Assembly: GCA_965221105.1 (NCBI GenBank)
Contig: OZ244871.1
Location: 558,001-622,000, forward strand
Length of the DNA: 64,000 nucleotides
Direction of reading: 5' to 3'
Origin: GM7GCV1 sp965221105
GTDB taxonomy: Bacteria > Pseudomonadota > Gammaproteobacteria > Pseudomonadales > GM7GCV1
The translations under genes and the position numbers were made by a program. Shown piece after piece: positions 45,391 to 54,843 of this stretch; within the stretch, counting starts at the first letter, position 1; every line of letters starts with the position of its first letter. The notes beneath the pieces were generated by a model, which searched no databases, was not told where the DNA came from, and saw nothing but the letters and a program-made list of their open reading frames with translations.

Positions 45391-45438
45391 CCTCTTGAGG
45401 AGTTCCTTAACATCCCAAATTATCAACATGAAGAACTG

Positions 45439-46077
45439 CTAGTAGCGTGAAGATTTCAGCTGAGTCAGGCCGGTAAAGGCTGCAAAGTACTGCTGTACCC
45501 GCGTCAGATCAATATCGAGTGTGCCACTGAGCTCAAATGGCTCAGCAAGCAGTATTTCTTTCTTCCTGTAATCTAACCCCGCCAGAATCAGGGGTACCCC
45601 TGTGCGATAAGCAAGGTGCAAAAAACCGGTTTTCCATGTACCGACCCTGCTGCGCGTTCCCTCTGGAGTAATCACATAGAAAAGGTGGTCCTGTGCAGTA
45701 AACTCCTCAACGAGCAGATCGACAACACCGCTAGCCCGGGAACGATCAATGGGAATGCCGCCCGTAACGCGGAGCAGCACACTCAGCGGCCAAACGAATA
45801 CGGAAGCCTTGATCAGGTAATTGATCCTGACGTTCAGGGCAAAGATGCACAACATGCCGAGTACCCAGTCCCAATTGGATGTGTGTGGTGCAACGGCGAC
45901 AACCGCCTTGGTCACATCGGGTATTTCGCCCCGGATTTTCCATCCCAGCAGACGCAGGAAAAATCGGCCGAAGGCAGCTGACAACTGGCCTCCAAATCTG
46001 GGGGTTCCCTCCGGAACATGTACCTGGATCGGGCCACCAGAAGAAAAACCGGGTACAGGTGCTTTATCTGCGCTCAT
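45439..46077 (-). CDS. 1-acyl-sn-glycerol-3-phosphate acyltransferase family protein
   Basis: 212 residues. PlsC-type motifs: the catalytic HX4D in APHTSNWDWVLG and the substrate block VITPEGTRSRVGTWKTGF. A short hydrophobic segment lies in between. It would acylate a glycerophospholipid or similar acceptor. Starts 19 bases after prfC and probably shares its transcript. Confidence 0.9.
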   Translation of the reverse strand: MSADKAPVPGFSSGGPIQVHVPEGTPRFGGQLSAAFGRFFLRLLGWKIRGEIPDVTKAVVAVAPHTSNWDWVLGMLCIFALNVRINYLIKASVFVWPLSVLLRVTGGIPIDRSRASGVVDLLVEEFTAQDHLFYVITPEGTRSRVGTWKTGFLHLAYRTGVPLILAGLDYRKKEILLAEPFELSGTLDIDLTRVQQYFAAFTGLTQLKSSRY

Positions 46078-46096
46078 GGATAGTCTGGATGCGGGT

Positions 46097-47686
46097 TTAA
46101 TGCTCTCTTGTCGTCCTGAAGATCACATTTGGATAACGCTCTTCCATCAACGACAGATTGACACGACTGCTCGCAAGATAAGCCAGATGGCCGGATCCGT
46201 CCAGCGCCAGACTCTCTCCAGCCTTGCGTCGAAATTCAGCCTCGATCCCGTTGTCAGGCAACTCCAGCCAACGGGCTGTGTATGTGTTGATCGGTTCATA
46301 GGTAGCCTCCACCTTATATTCGTCCTGCAGACGAAAGGCGACCACCTCGAATTGCAGTATGCCAACTGCGCCGACGATGATGTCACTGTTGTGCTCGGGG
46401 AAGAACACCTGCACTGATCCCTCCTCGGAAAGCTGTTGCAGACCCTTCCGCAACTGTTTCATCTTCAGTGGCTCTTCCAGGCGAATGCGTCGGAACAGCT
46501 CGGGAGCAAAATTGGGTATGCCAATAAAACGGACTTTTTCACCTTCGGTAAAACTATCCCCAATCTGCATGGATCCATGGTTGTGAAGGCCGATAATATC
46601 GCCTGCCGTAGCCTCAACTACCGCAGCTCGCTCCCCTGCCATAAAAGTCACCGCATCGGCGATCTTCAAATCTTTGCCGGTGCGCACCTGATGGACTTTC
46701 ATACCCTTACGATAGGTGCCCGAACAGATGCGCAGAAAGGCAATTCGGTCACGGTGCCTGGGGTCCATGTTGGCCTGAATCTTGAAAACAAATCCGGAAA
46801 ACCGGTCTTCATGGGGTTCAACCAGACGCTCGCTTGATTCTCGTGGTTTGGGCGGTGGAGCCCACTCGACAAAATCATCAAGCATCTCACGCACACCAAA
46901 GTTGCCCAGTGCTGTTCCGAAAAACACTGGCGTCATGGTGCCGCTCAGATACGCCTGCAGATCAAACTTGTGGGTTGCGCCCCTGACCAGCTCGATTTCT
47001 TCCTGCACATCCTCGTAATATGCGCCCAGCAGTTCTCTGGCTGCGCTGGACTGCATGCCTTCTTCAATACAGACATCTTCCGCCACTGTGCTCCCCAAGC
47101 CCTGCTGATAGACGTGAACCAGCCCGGTATGGAGGTTGCAGATGCCCTTGAATAGCTTGCCCATCCCGAGGGGCCAGTTGATTGGAGCACAACTGATTTT
47201 CAGTACACTCTCTATTTCGTCCAGAACCTCGATGGGGTCACGTATATCCCTATCCAATTTGTTAATGAACGTGAGGATGGGTGTGTCTCTCATGCGGCAC
47301 ACTTCCATGAGCTTGACCGTTCTGTCCTCAACCCCCTTGGCACCATCTATCACCATGAGCACCGAGTCGACGGCTGTCAAAGTTCGGTAGGTATCTTCAG
47401 AAAAGTCTTCGTGTCCAGGCGTGTCCAGAAGATTGACCATTCTGTCCCGGTAGGGGAATTGCATCATTGCAGTGGTTACCGAAATTCCCCGTTCCTGCTC
47501 CATTGACATCCAATCGGAAGTAGCCCTGCGTCCATCCCGTTTGGCTTTTACAGCGCCGGCCACCTGAATGGCATTTCCGTGCAGCAGCAGCTTTTCGGTC
47601 ATGGTGGTCTTACCCGCATCCGGGTGCGATATGATAGCGAACGTGCGTCTCTTATTGATTTCATTGATAAAATTACTATCTGACAA
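46097..47686 (-). CDS. prfC: Peptide chain release factor 3
   Basis: 529 residues, the usual RF3 length, if started at the TTG at 47686 with AGGA seven bases upstream. The longer frame to 47749 adds unrelated sequence. GTPase motifs: ISHPDAGKTTMTEKLL (G1), LLDTPGHEDFSED (G3) and FINKLDRDIRDP (G4). It recycles RF1/RF2 from terminating ribosomes. Confidence 0.95.
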   Translation of the reverse strand: MSDSNFINEINKRRTFAIISHPDAGKTTMTEKLLLHGNAIQVAGAVKAKRDGRRATSDWMSMEQERGISVTTAMMQFPYRDRMVNLLDTPGHEDFSEDTYRTLTAVDSVLMVIDGAKGVEDRTVKLMEVCRMRDTPILTFINKLDRDIRDPIEVLDEIESVLKISCAPINWPLGMGKLFKGICNLHTGLVHVYQQGLGSTVAEDVCIEEGMQSSAARELLGAYYEDVQEEIELVRGATHKFDLQAYLSGTMTPVFFGTALGNFGVREMLDDFVEWAPPPKPRESSERLVEPHEDRFSGFVFKIQANMDPRHRDRIAFLRICSGTYRKGMKVHQVRTGKDLKIADAVTFMAGERAAVVEATAGDIIGLHNHGSMQIGDSFTEGEKVRFIGIPNFAPELFRRIRLEEPLKMKQLRKGLQQLSEEGSVQVFFPEHNSDIIVGAVGILQFEVVAFRLQDEYKVEATYEPINTYTARWLELPDNGIEAEFRRKAGESLALDGSGHLAYLASSRVNLSLMEERYPNVIFRTTREH

Positions 47687-47945
47687 ATCTTTTTCCTCAC
47701 ATATGTACGCAGATATGTACTCATTTACAAATCTATCCAGCTCCACCAACTATAGAGCTCAAAACGGCCACTATTTTGCCGGGAAATATAATCTAGCTAC
47801 TCATCATCTTTCAGCGTGAACTGAAGTGCAGTAACGTGGCTATCTTTGCAGCGAGTACCGGGTTCTGAAACAAAAGACCATTGGGCCAACCCTTCTCTGG
47901 GTAAATTGGAGTGGTTTGCTTGTGGTGGTGCAGGCTGTGACTAAA
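47687..47945. other. Upstream of prfC, no gene recognised
   Basis: Holds the prfC ribosome-binding site and presumably its promoter. No reading frame of note. Confidence 0.4.
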
Positions 47946-48107
47946 TAGAAGCCAATACAGCATATACCGATAGTATTGATTGGGCTAATGCACCCTCTTC
48001 TCATGTGCAGATCGGGGAGCATGTTGCAAGCAGCCTTTATACCTGCACTGGATTAATTGATGATATTCGTCTTTATGACCGCGCCTTAAACGCAGATGAA
48101 GTCAGAC
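47946..48107 (+). pseudogene. LamG/concanavalin-like domain C-terminal fragment
   Basis: The frame EANTAYTDSIDWANAP followed by GLIDDIRLYDRALNADEV is the characteristic end of a LamG domain (IDDVRIYxRALSxxEV). The rest of the gene is gone, and the frame runs into the duplicated toxin-antitoxin segment at 48095. Confidence 0.75.
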
Positions 48108-48155
48108 ACTTTTTTTGGATACCAATCCATAGGCTTCACGTTCCATACGCAAATG

Positions 48156-48466
48156 TTAAGCATTACCCCCGTCACTGATATGTCGCGCCTGATCCATATT
48201 TTCATGGGTTACATGAATAACAGTAATGCCGTGTTTATTTTCAATATAGTAAATTAAGTGTTTCTCGTAGGGGAATACTCTTACACCTCTATCTTTATAG
48301 GGTTCATAGTATTTTCCGAGCGATGGCATTACTGCGAGAATCTGCGCCTGTTTTTTCAAACCAGACACGCAACTTACTGCTTTATCTTTGCCCCACTTCT
48401 TTCTTGTATAAGAAACTATATGCTTCAGTTCTTCTCTAGAGTCGGGTGAAAATTCGACTGCTAGTC
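48156..48466 (-). pseudogene. ParE/RelE-type toxin, frameshifted copy
   Basis: Nearly identical to the toxin at 41115-41426. One extra base within codons 3-4 (GACTGCTAG against GACTCTAG on the plus strand) breaks the frame right after the start. Only internal in-frame restarts remain. Confidence 0.85.
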
Positions 48467-48622
48467 ATTGGCAACTCCCATCAATTCCTTAAAGACTTCC
48501 TCCTCGCCATCAATACTCCGACCAGCCTCCACATCTTCTAACGCTTTGTCTAATCGTTGATGTAATAGTTGTTCTCGCAAAGATTGAATACTTTCATATT
48601 CTTTCATCGAGATCATTACTGC
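48461..48622 (-). pseudogene. Phd/YefM-type antitoxin, 5'-truncated copy
   Basis: Matches the last 50 or so residues of the antitoxin at 41419-41679 (AVMISMKEYESIQSLREQLL) with one extra Glu. The DNA-binding N-terminus is replaced by unrelated sequence ahead of the IS21 element. Confidence 0.85.
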
Positions 48623-48794
48623 TTTGAAGAAGTGCATATTTTCTGGAGCCACTAATAAACCCCGGCGGCCACCCAAAATCCCCCAGTGATGGCCACCTCA
48701 AAATCCCCCATCTGAGGACCTGACCAGGCCGCCTTTGGCGGCACCAGCGGCAACAGGACATTATGCCCCTTTTGAGTTGATCAGGGGGTGAGGA

Positions 48795-50393
48795 GTGAAT
48801 GTCTTGAAGCCACATCGTAAAGGCGCTGTGATCACGCTGTTGGAGAACGGCGTGTCGCAGCACGAAATCAGCCGTAAGACCGGGGTTGACAGGAAGACGG
48901 TCCGCAAGATCGCCCGATCCCTGCAGGAGGCGTCAAAATCCCCCACCCCGGCCACCGGTCCCGGCGGTGATGCGGATCAAAATCCCCCACCCCGGCCACC
49001 GGCAGTACCCGGAGCGTACAGGCCACACACCTCTGCCTGCGAGCCCCACCGGGATTGGATCGAACAGCAGGTCCGTCTGGGCCGTAATGCCATGTCGATC
49101 TATCAGGGTCTGGTCGACCGTTTTGGGTTCCGGCATGGCTACAACAGCGTCAAGCGGTTCTGTCGGCGGTTACGCACAGTGGAGCCCAAGCAGTTTGATC
49201 GCCTGGAGTTTCTGCCTGGTGAAGAAGCCCAGGTGGACTATGGCGAAGGGGCGCTGACACGGCATGGTTCAGCTGGCCGCTACCGGCGGCCGCGCCTGTT
49301 CGTGATGACACTGCGGTACTCACGCCGATCGTTCCGCAAGGTCGTGTGGAGATCGAGTACGCAGGTCTGGGCCCGTCTCCACGAAGACGCCTTTCGGTAC
49401 TTCGGCGGCTGTCCCCGGTACTGCGTGCTGGATAATCTCAAGGAGGGTGTCATCACCCCGGACCTGTACGAGCCGACACTCAATCCTGTCTATGCCGAGA
49501 TGCTGGCCCATTACAACGTGGTTGCCGACCCGGCGCGTATCCGGGATCCCAATCGCAAAGGCTCCGTTGAAAGCGCAATCCAGCACACCCAGTCGACCGC
49601 GCTCAAGGGCAAGCGCTTCGAGACGATCGAGGCACAGAATGCCTATCTCATACACTGGGAGGAGCACTGGGCTGCACAGCGCATACACGGCCGTGCCAAG
49701 CGTCAGGTCGAGATGATGTTCCAGGAGGAACGACCCAGGTTGCAGCCCTTGCCAGCGGAGCGCTTCCGGTACTTCGAGGAGGGCGTGCGCACCGTGGGGG
49801 ATGACACCACCGTCCAGGTGCAGGGTGCCTGGTATGCCGCCCGCCCGGCACGCATCGGCAGCCAGGTCGTGATCCGGCTCTATGACCACGAACTCGAGAT
49901 CCGTACGCTCGATACGCTCGAGCTGCTGCGCCGCCATCCGCGTGCGACCCGACCGGGCCAGGTCACACTGCCCGATGCGGAACGGGTGTTCAATCCCTCC
50001 AGACAGACCCGCAGGATCCTCAAGCAGACCGAGGCCATTGGACCCAACACCCACCAGCTGTGCCAGCAGCTGTTCGAACAGCGTGGACGGGAAGCGCACA
50101 AGAGCATGTGGGGCATTGTTGGCCTCAGCAAGCGGTACCCTGACTGCATCCTCGAACAGGCCACCGCCAGTGCCCTGGCGCAGCATATCCGCAGCTACAC
50201 AGGTGTTCGTGACCTGGCCGAGCAGGCACTCAGCCGCGTCATCGACCAGCATGAGGCCGGACAGGGCGAGTTATCCCTTGAGACGCCGGCACTCACCCAG
50301 CAAGACGACCTGATCCGCAACCCTGCCGAGTATGCGGACTTCTTCGCCCTCGGCGCCCAACAGCACGACACCACAGGAGAACCTGACTCATGA
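48795..50393 (+). CDS. istA: IS21-family transposase IstA
   Basis: 532 residues. N-terminal helix-turn-helix (AVITLLENGVSQHEISRKTG), rve-type DDE core (EEAQVDYGEGAL, PRYCVLDNLKEGV, and RKGSVESAIQ with the Glu) and a C-terminal beta domain. Overlaps istB by four bases (ATGA). Confidence 0.94.
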   Translation: MNVLKPHRKGAVITLLENGVSQHEISRKTGVDRKTVRKIARSLQEASKSPTPATGPGGDADQNPPPRPPAVPGAYRPHTSACEPHRDWIEQQVRLGRNAMSIYQGLVDRFGFRHGYNSVKRFCRRLRTVEPKQFDRLEFLPGEEAQVDYGEGALTRHGSAGRYRRPRLFVMTLRYSRRSFRKVVWRSSTQVWARLHEDAFRYFGGCPRYCVLDNLKEGVITPDLYEPTLNPVYAEMLAHYNVVADPARIRDPNRKGSVESAIQHTQSTALKGKRFETIEAQNAYLIHWEEHWAAQRIHGRAKRQVEMMFQEERPRLQPLPAERFRYFEEGVRTVGDDTTVQVQGAWYAARPARIGSQVVIRLYDHELEIRTLDTLELLRRHPRATRPGQVTLPDAERVFNPSRQTRRILKQTEAIGPNTHQLCQQLFEQRGREAHKSMWGIVGLSKRYPDCILEQATASALAQHIRSYTGVRDLAEQALSRVIDQHEAGQGELSLETPALTQQDDLIRNPAEYADFFALGAQQHDTTGEPDS

Positions 50394-51154
50394 CCATGAC
50401 GGAGATCGAACAAGCCCTCAAGCAACTGCGCCTGTCAGGCATGCGCGCCACGCTCGAGACCCGGGTGCTGGAAGCGCAGACGGCCAACCTGCCATTCCTG
50501 GAGACCTTCTCGCTGATCCTGCAAGACGAACTCGACCGGCGTCAGTCCCGGCGCATGGAACGCCGTTACAGGCTCTCCGGTCTCGATGAGCGGACTGGCC
50601 TGGATGACTTCGACTGGGGCTACAACCCCAAGATCCCCAAGCGTGCCTGCTGTGAACTCAATACACTCAAGTTTATCGCCGAAGGGGACAATGCCATCCT
50701 CATCGGTCCGCCCGGCACCGGCAAAAGCCATGTCGCCAAGGCTGTTGCGTACTCGGCCATCCGCCATGGATTGCGCGCGCTGTACGTCGAGGCTGACCAA
50801 CTGCTGAGCACGCTGATGCTGGCCTCACCAGAAGAAAAATTACAGCGGCTCAAACCCGTCATCGATGCCGACCTCCTGGTCCTTGATGATCTGTTCATGG
50901 CACGAAAGATCGCCCAGGACAGTGCCGATGAGTTGCAGGCACTGATCCACAAGCGCTACCGCCTTCGCCGCAGCGTGCTGATCACCTCCAACCGGATCAT
51001 CGCTGACTGGGGAAACTATCTCGGCGACGCAGCGCTGGCGAGTACCATCCTCGACCGCCTGATGCACCGGAGTGTGCTCCTTGAGTTCGAGGGGCGGAGC
51101 TATCGACTCAAATATGCCGCTGAAAAGCTTGTAAAGGACCCCGATATCGATTAA
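50390..51154 (+). CDS. istB: IS21-family helper ATPase IstB
   Basis: 254 residues. DnaC/IstB-type AAA+ protein: Walker A in NAILIGPPGTGKSHVAKA, Walker B in LLVLDDLF, sensor region RSVLITSNR. It assists IstA in target capture. Confidence 0.95.
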   Translation: MTMTEIEQALKQLRLSGMRATLETRVLEAQTANLPFLETFSLILQDELDRRQSRRMERRYRLSGLDERTGLDDFDWGYNPKIPKRACCELNTLKFIAEGDNAILIGPPGTGKSHVAKAVAYSAIRHGLRALYVEADQLLSTLMLASPEEKLQRLKPVIDADLLVLDDLFMARKIAQDSADELQALIHKRYRLRRSVLITSNRIIADWGNYLGDAALASTILDRLMHRSVLLEFEGRSYRLKYAAEKLVKDPDID

Positions 51155-51240
51155 CAATCAGCCCTGTCCGGTTGCCGCGCCTGGGGGATTTTGACCCGGC
51201 CATCACTGGGGGATTTTAAGGTGACCATCGGGGTAAATCG

Positions 51241-51265
51241 GCGCTGCCGGATTATCCGGCAGCGC
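51241..51265. repeat. Perfect 11-bp-stem inverted repeat beside IS21
   Basis: GCGCTGCCGGA, TTA, TCCGGCAGCGC. It lies just beyond the right end of IS21. No T-run follows. It may be a REP-like or relic terminator site. Confidence 0.8.
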
Positions 51266-51453
51266 GTAATACATTTTCACAAAATGACGCCTATATAACC
51301 AATTTTCATAGGCAATAATCGATTTTCACGCCCATTAAGAGGGTTCTCAGCTTCAGAAGTCATTCTAAATAGCCTCATTGTGTCATGTTTATAGAAGTAT
51401 AAACTTGATATTTTTATGATGCTCTGATAGGGTGAAATAGTAAAGGAGGCTGT

Positions 51454-52179
51454 ATGAGCATTGCCCAAAGCGTACAAAACAGCGTTGAGACCATTCCCGC
51501 AGGCCAGATATTCGATTATCAGGCATTGCCTGATTATGCCCGTTCTCCCAGTGCTGTTATAAAGGCGGTTAGCCGCCTGGTTGCAGAGAAGCAGTTAATA
51601 CGCTTCTCAAAGGGTAAGTTCTATGTGCCGAAAAAGGGGCTGATTAGTCCTCGTAAGCCATCAGACAGCGAGCTTGTACGCGCCATGCTTTACAAGGATG
51701 GCCGTCTGCGCGGCTATGTAACCGGGCTGTCGCTATACAACCAGCTTGGCTTGACTGCCCAGGTGCCTCGGACAATTACCCTGGCCTTTAACGGCGGTCG
51801 TCAGGACAAGGATTTTGGCACCATCCGAGTTAAGACGGTGGTAACTCGCATCCCGATTAAAGAAAAGGATGTCAAACTTTTGCAGTATCTTGATGTGTTG
51901 AAAGACATCAAGAACATCCCTGACACCGATGTTAATCAATCACTCAAAATAATGCGCCGTAAAATATCGGAGCTGTCTGACCGTGAACGAAAACAACTTG
52001 TCGCTCTGACTGGTGAATACTATAGCCCTCAAACCCGTGCGCTGGTGGGTTTATTATTTTCCAGTCTTGAATTGTCAGCTCCAGAAAGCCTGGCGCTTTC
52101 GTTAAACCCCACGACAACCTACAAAATTGGACTGGATGAAGAGAAATGGCCTACGGCCAGACAATGGAATGTGCGCTAA
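51454..52179 (+). CDS. AbiEi/DUF6088-type antitoxin
   Basis: 241 residues. An N-terminal winged-helix part (YARSPSAVIKAVSRLVAEKQ, LIRFSKGKFYVPKKG) and a C-terminal domain (GYVTGLSLYNQLGLTAQVP) typical of type IV AbiEi-like antitoxins, which repress the operon. AAAGGAGG lies five bases before the ATG. The stop overlaps the AbiEii start by one base. Confidence 0.85.
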   Translation: MSIAQSVQNSVETIPAGQIFDYQALPDYARSPSAVIKAVSRLVAEKQLIRFSKGKFYVPKKGLISPRKPSDSELVRAMLYKDGRLRGYVTGLSLYNQLGLTAQVPRTITLAFNGGRQDKDFGTIRVKTVVTRIPIKEKDVKLLQYLDVLKDIKNIPDTDVNQSLKIMRRKISELSDRERKQLVALTGEYYSPQTRALVGLLFSSLELSAPESLALSLNPTTTYKIGLDEEKWPTARQWNVR

Positions 52180-53130
52180 TGAATGTGCATGAAGACAATG
52201 AAGCTTTTTCTGAATTTGTGCAGCTAGCCGCTGAAACTTTTGGCTTGCCGCAGGTGTATGTTGAAAAAGATTATTGGGTCACTAAGTCGCTGAAACATCT
52301 GTCTGAGTCTGGGCATGTTGATCAGGTTCGTGTTCAAGGGAGGAACATCCCTGTCTAAGGCTTATCGCTTGCTGCATCGATTTTCGGAAGATATTGACCT
52401 TGCCGTATTCAAGGGCGATAAAAGCAACAACGCCCTTAAAAATCAGATTAAGGATGTTGAAACGGTCGTCACTAAAAGCCTGACTTATCTCAAAGACGAC
52501 GAACGAGAATCCAAAGGATCGAGATTTCGGAAAACAGTTTATCAATATCCACGTAGCATTGATGGCGAAGAATTCGGGCAAGCATCCCCTGATCTGCTGG
52601 TTGAGATCAATGCCTTCACTCAACCGGAGCCGTTTGAAAAGCGGGAGCTGAAGACTTTTATCGCAGAGGTGCTTGCTGAGAAAGATCAGGAAGACCTCAT
52701 CGGCCAATTTGGTCTTCACGGCTTCTCCATCAATGTGCTTTCAGTCAAGCGAACGCTGGTCGAGAAAATGCTGGGCGTTATTAAGGATAGTTACCAAGAT
52801 GATCCGATAACCGAACTCTCCCGCCGAATTCGGCACCTTTATGATATTTGCCTGATAATGCGCGAGGATGAGTACCAGGAATTTTGCCGGACCGAGGAAT
52901 TTTCGACACTATGCCAGCAATGTATTGCGGGTGAAAAAGCGGGTTTTTTCAAATACTCCGAATGCCTCGAAAATCCGCTGTCAGAAGCGCCGCTATTCTC
53001 TGAGTTTGAAAACTGGCGTCCTTCCCTGGAGCCCACTTACAAAGGGTCTTTCCCAGAATTGGTGTATGGCGAGCTTCCTGAAATGGATGAAATCACCCGT
53101 ACTTTGAAGCTGCTGAAAGACTGTCTCTAG
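52179..53130 (+). pseudogene. AbiEii-type nucleotidyltransferase toxin, frameshifted
   Basis: Two frames together give a full-length AbiEii-like protein. The first holds MNVHEDNEAFSEFVQLA and VYVEKDYWVTKSLKHLS. The second (from 52315) continues with VFKGGTSLSKAYRLLHRFSE and the nucleotidyltransferase Asp pair EDIDLAVF. One extra base near 52330 separates them. Unless it is a sequencing error, the toxin is inactive. Confidence 0.85.
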
Positions 53131-53593
53131 CCAATTAGTGGAAGAGTATTGCTGACGGAAGCTCTCTGTTGAGAATATTCTGAATTGATTTGGGTAAATA
53201 ACTTTCTGGGTCGTCATGGCCAATCACAAATTGAGTGTTGCTGAGAGGCATATACTCAACTTGAACATCGGTCGGAATCAATTTGAAGCAGTACTAGAAT
53301 CTTGCCGGTTAGCTACATGCACTGCCTGAAATAAATGTGTACTGTTGCGATTGATCACAACAGCCACAATTACCGGGGGTGAGAGTGGCCTATGGTTAGA
53401 GTCCTCGAATACTAAACTGCTATGTAGGTGATATACTTGAGCTGTGATTTGGATTGTTTGGGAGCTGTATGCGTAGTGCGAAATGGGCAACAGTGTTCAG
53501 CAATTCTAAACCGTTCAGAAAATAAAAAAATAGACGGCGCCTAAGCTTGTATTGGTAGTTTGGCGGCTTACCAACATTTGCGAAGATGTCACC
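53131..53593. other. Intergenic stretch, no gene recognised
   Basis: About 460 A+T-rich bases between AbiEii and the AraC regulator. Short frames only. Presumably contains the regulator's promoter. Confidence 0.4.
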
Positions 53594-54637
53594 ATGGCGG
53601 ATACAGCAGGTTATTACATTGAAGCTCGTGAGCTTAGCAAGCTGATGCAACAAGCGATATCCCACGGGATGTCGCCTCAAAAAATTCTCGCCGACCTTGA
53701 ATTACCTGTTGATTCACTCGACAGGCCTGCGGCGTTACTGAATTTTGACGATTGCCTGCGTATCTTGGGTGCTATTCATAACTATTCTCAAGAAGAAACG
53801 TGCATGATGTCGGCCCGTCCGTTACGGCGGGGGACTACCCAGGTGATATTCAGAATTTTGCAGCGTTGCCAAACGGTTTTAGAAGGGTTAGAAGTCATCG
53901 CGGAAACGTATAACATCGCCCACGGTGGCAACTATAATCAAGTGCATAAACGCGGCAGAACTGTGAATTATGTCGTTGACGACCGCGACTTTCATTATTG
54001 CAGTGAGCCCTGTGCGTTGAGTATAGAATGCGCACTGCTGCGAATTCATTGTGCATTGTCTTGTCTTGCCGGTCGTCCTCTCACCTTATTAAAGACTATG
54101 ACTCGGCGTGAAATATTACCTTCCCATCGGCATCATCTCGCGCTTTTTAGTGGCCGAGTTTTGACTGGGCAGCCCTACTATGAGCTGAGCTATGATGCAG
54201 CGGAAGCTGAATTGCCACTTCAAGACCTTGGCGAAATTGATCTGGCGGATAATTTTTACACTCACTACTTGGCGTTGCTAGACGACAAAAACAATGCAAC
54301 AGATTTCGATACCAGTTCGGTAGTACAGCGAGTCATGCAAGCCATTATGTCGGTACCGATGACTTCAGAAGGGCGTGCCCAAGAGCTGGTTGCTGAACAG
54401 TTACATATGAGTGTCGCAACCCTGCGCCGACGTTTAACTGAACAGAACACTAGCTTTCGACATATACTGGATAAAGTGCACGGCGAGCAAGCTGTGAATT
54501 ATTTGCAGGAGCATATTTCCCCGAAAGATATTGCTGAGCGACTGGGTTACAGTGATGTCAGGAGCTTTAAAAGGGCATTCAAACGTTGGTACGGATTATC
54601 ACCAGCGGCCTATATTACTGAGCAGAATATTGCTTAA
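53594..54637 (+). CDS. AraC-family transcriptional regulator
   Basis: 347 residues from MADTAGYYIEARELS. The N-terminal arabinose-binding-like domain of the OruR/ArgR-type AraC subgroup occupies about residues 10-200. The C-terminal double helix-turn-helix includes VAEQLHMSVATLRRRLTEQN and ISPKDIAERLGYSDVRSFKR, then FKRWYGLSPAAY. It is followed by a TonB-dependent receptor and a hydrolase, which it likely controls. Confidence 0.9.
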   Translation: MADTAGYYIEARELSKLMQQAISHGMSPQKILADLELPVDSLDRPAALLNFDDCLRILGAIHNYSQEETCMMSARPLRRGTTQVIFRILQRCQTVLEGLEVIAETYNIAHGGNYNQVHKRGRTVNYVVDDRDFHYCSEPCALSIECALLRIHCALSCLAGRPLTLLKTMTRREILPSHRHHLALFSGRVLTGQPYYELSYDAAEAELPLQDLGEIDLADNFYTHYLALLDDKNNATDFDTSSVVQRVMQAIMSVPMTSEGRAQELVAEQLHMSVATLRRRLTEQNTSFRHILDKVHGEQAVNYLQEHISPKDIAERLGYSDVRSFKRAFKRWYGLSPAAYITEQNIA

Positions 54638-54843
54638 AACTGGAACGATTAACGGCGTATTGAATCGATTATGCAACAGCTGACACAGATGAGATTACTG
54701 ACTATTCGTTAGCGTTGAGCGATATTGTACCCCTAAAGTTGAGCTATTCCGTCATTCCCTCCCTGCGCTGAAGCGCTACCCTGACAGTAAGCAAGAAAAA
54801 GAGGCGCAATGCCTCGCTTACTATAATTATCGGAGGAAATTGA

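Larger units (their letters stand above)
48095..48622. repeat. Duplicated segment carrying toxin-antitoxin module (copy 2)
   Basis: Second copy of 41054-41580. It ends inside the antitoxin gene at ATTACTGC, after which different sequence and the IS21 element follow. Confidence 0.9.
48658..51234 (+). mobile_element. IS21-family element
   Basis: About 2.58 kb with long, multi-repeat inverted ends. Each end holds two copies of an AAAATCCCCCA block around GTGATGGCC (48673-48718 and, inverted, 51181-51222). Such repeated terminal blocks bind IstA. Both istA and istB are intact. Exact outer boundaries are approximate. Confidence 0.88.

Noticed and set aside
48673..51222. CRISPR-like reading of the repeated AAAATCCCCCA blocks
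   Set aside because: They are the repeated terminal binding sites of IS21, two per end and inverted, with no spacer array.
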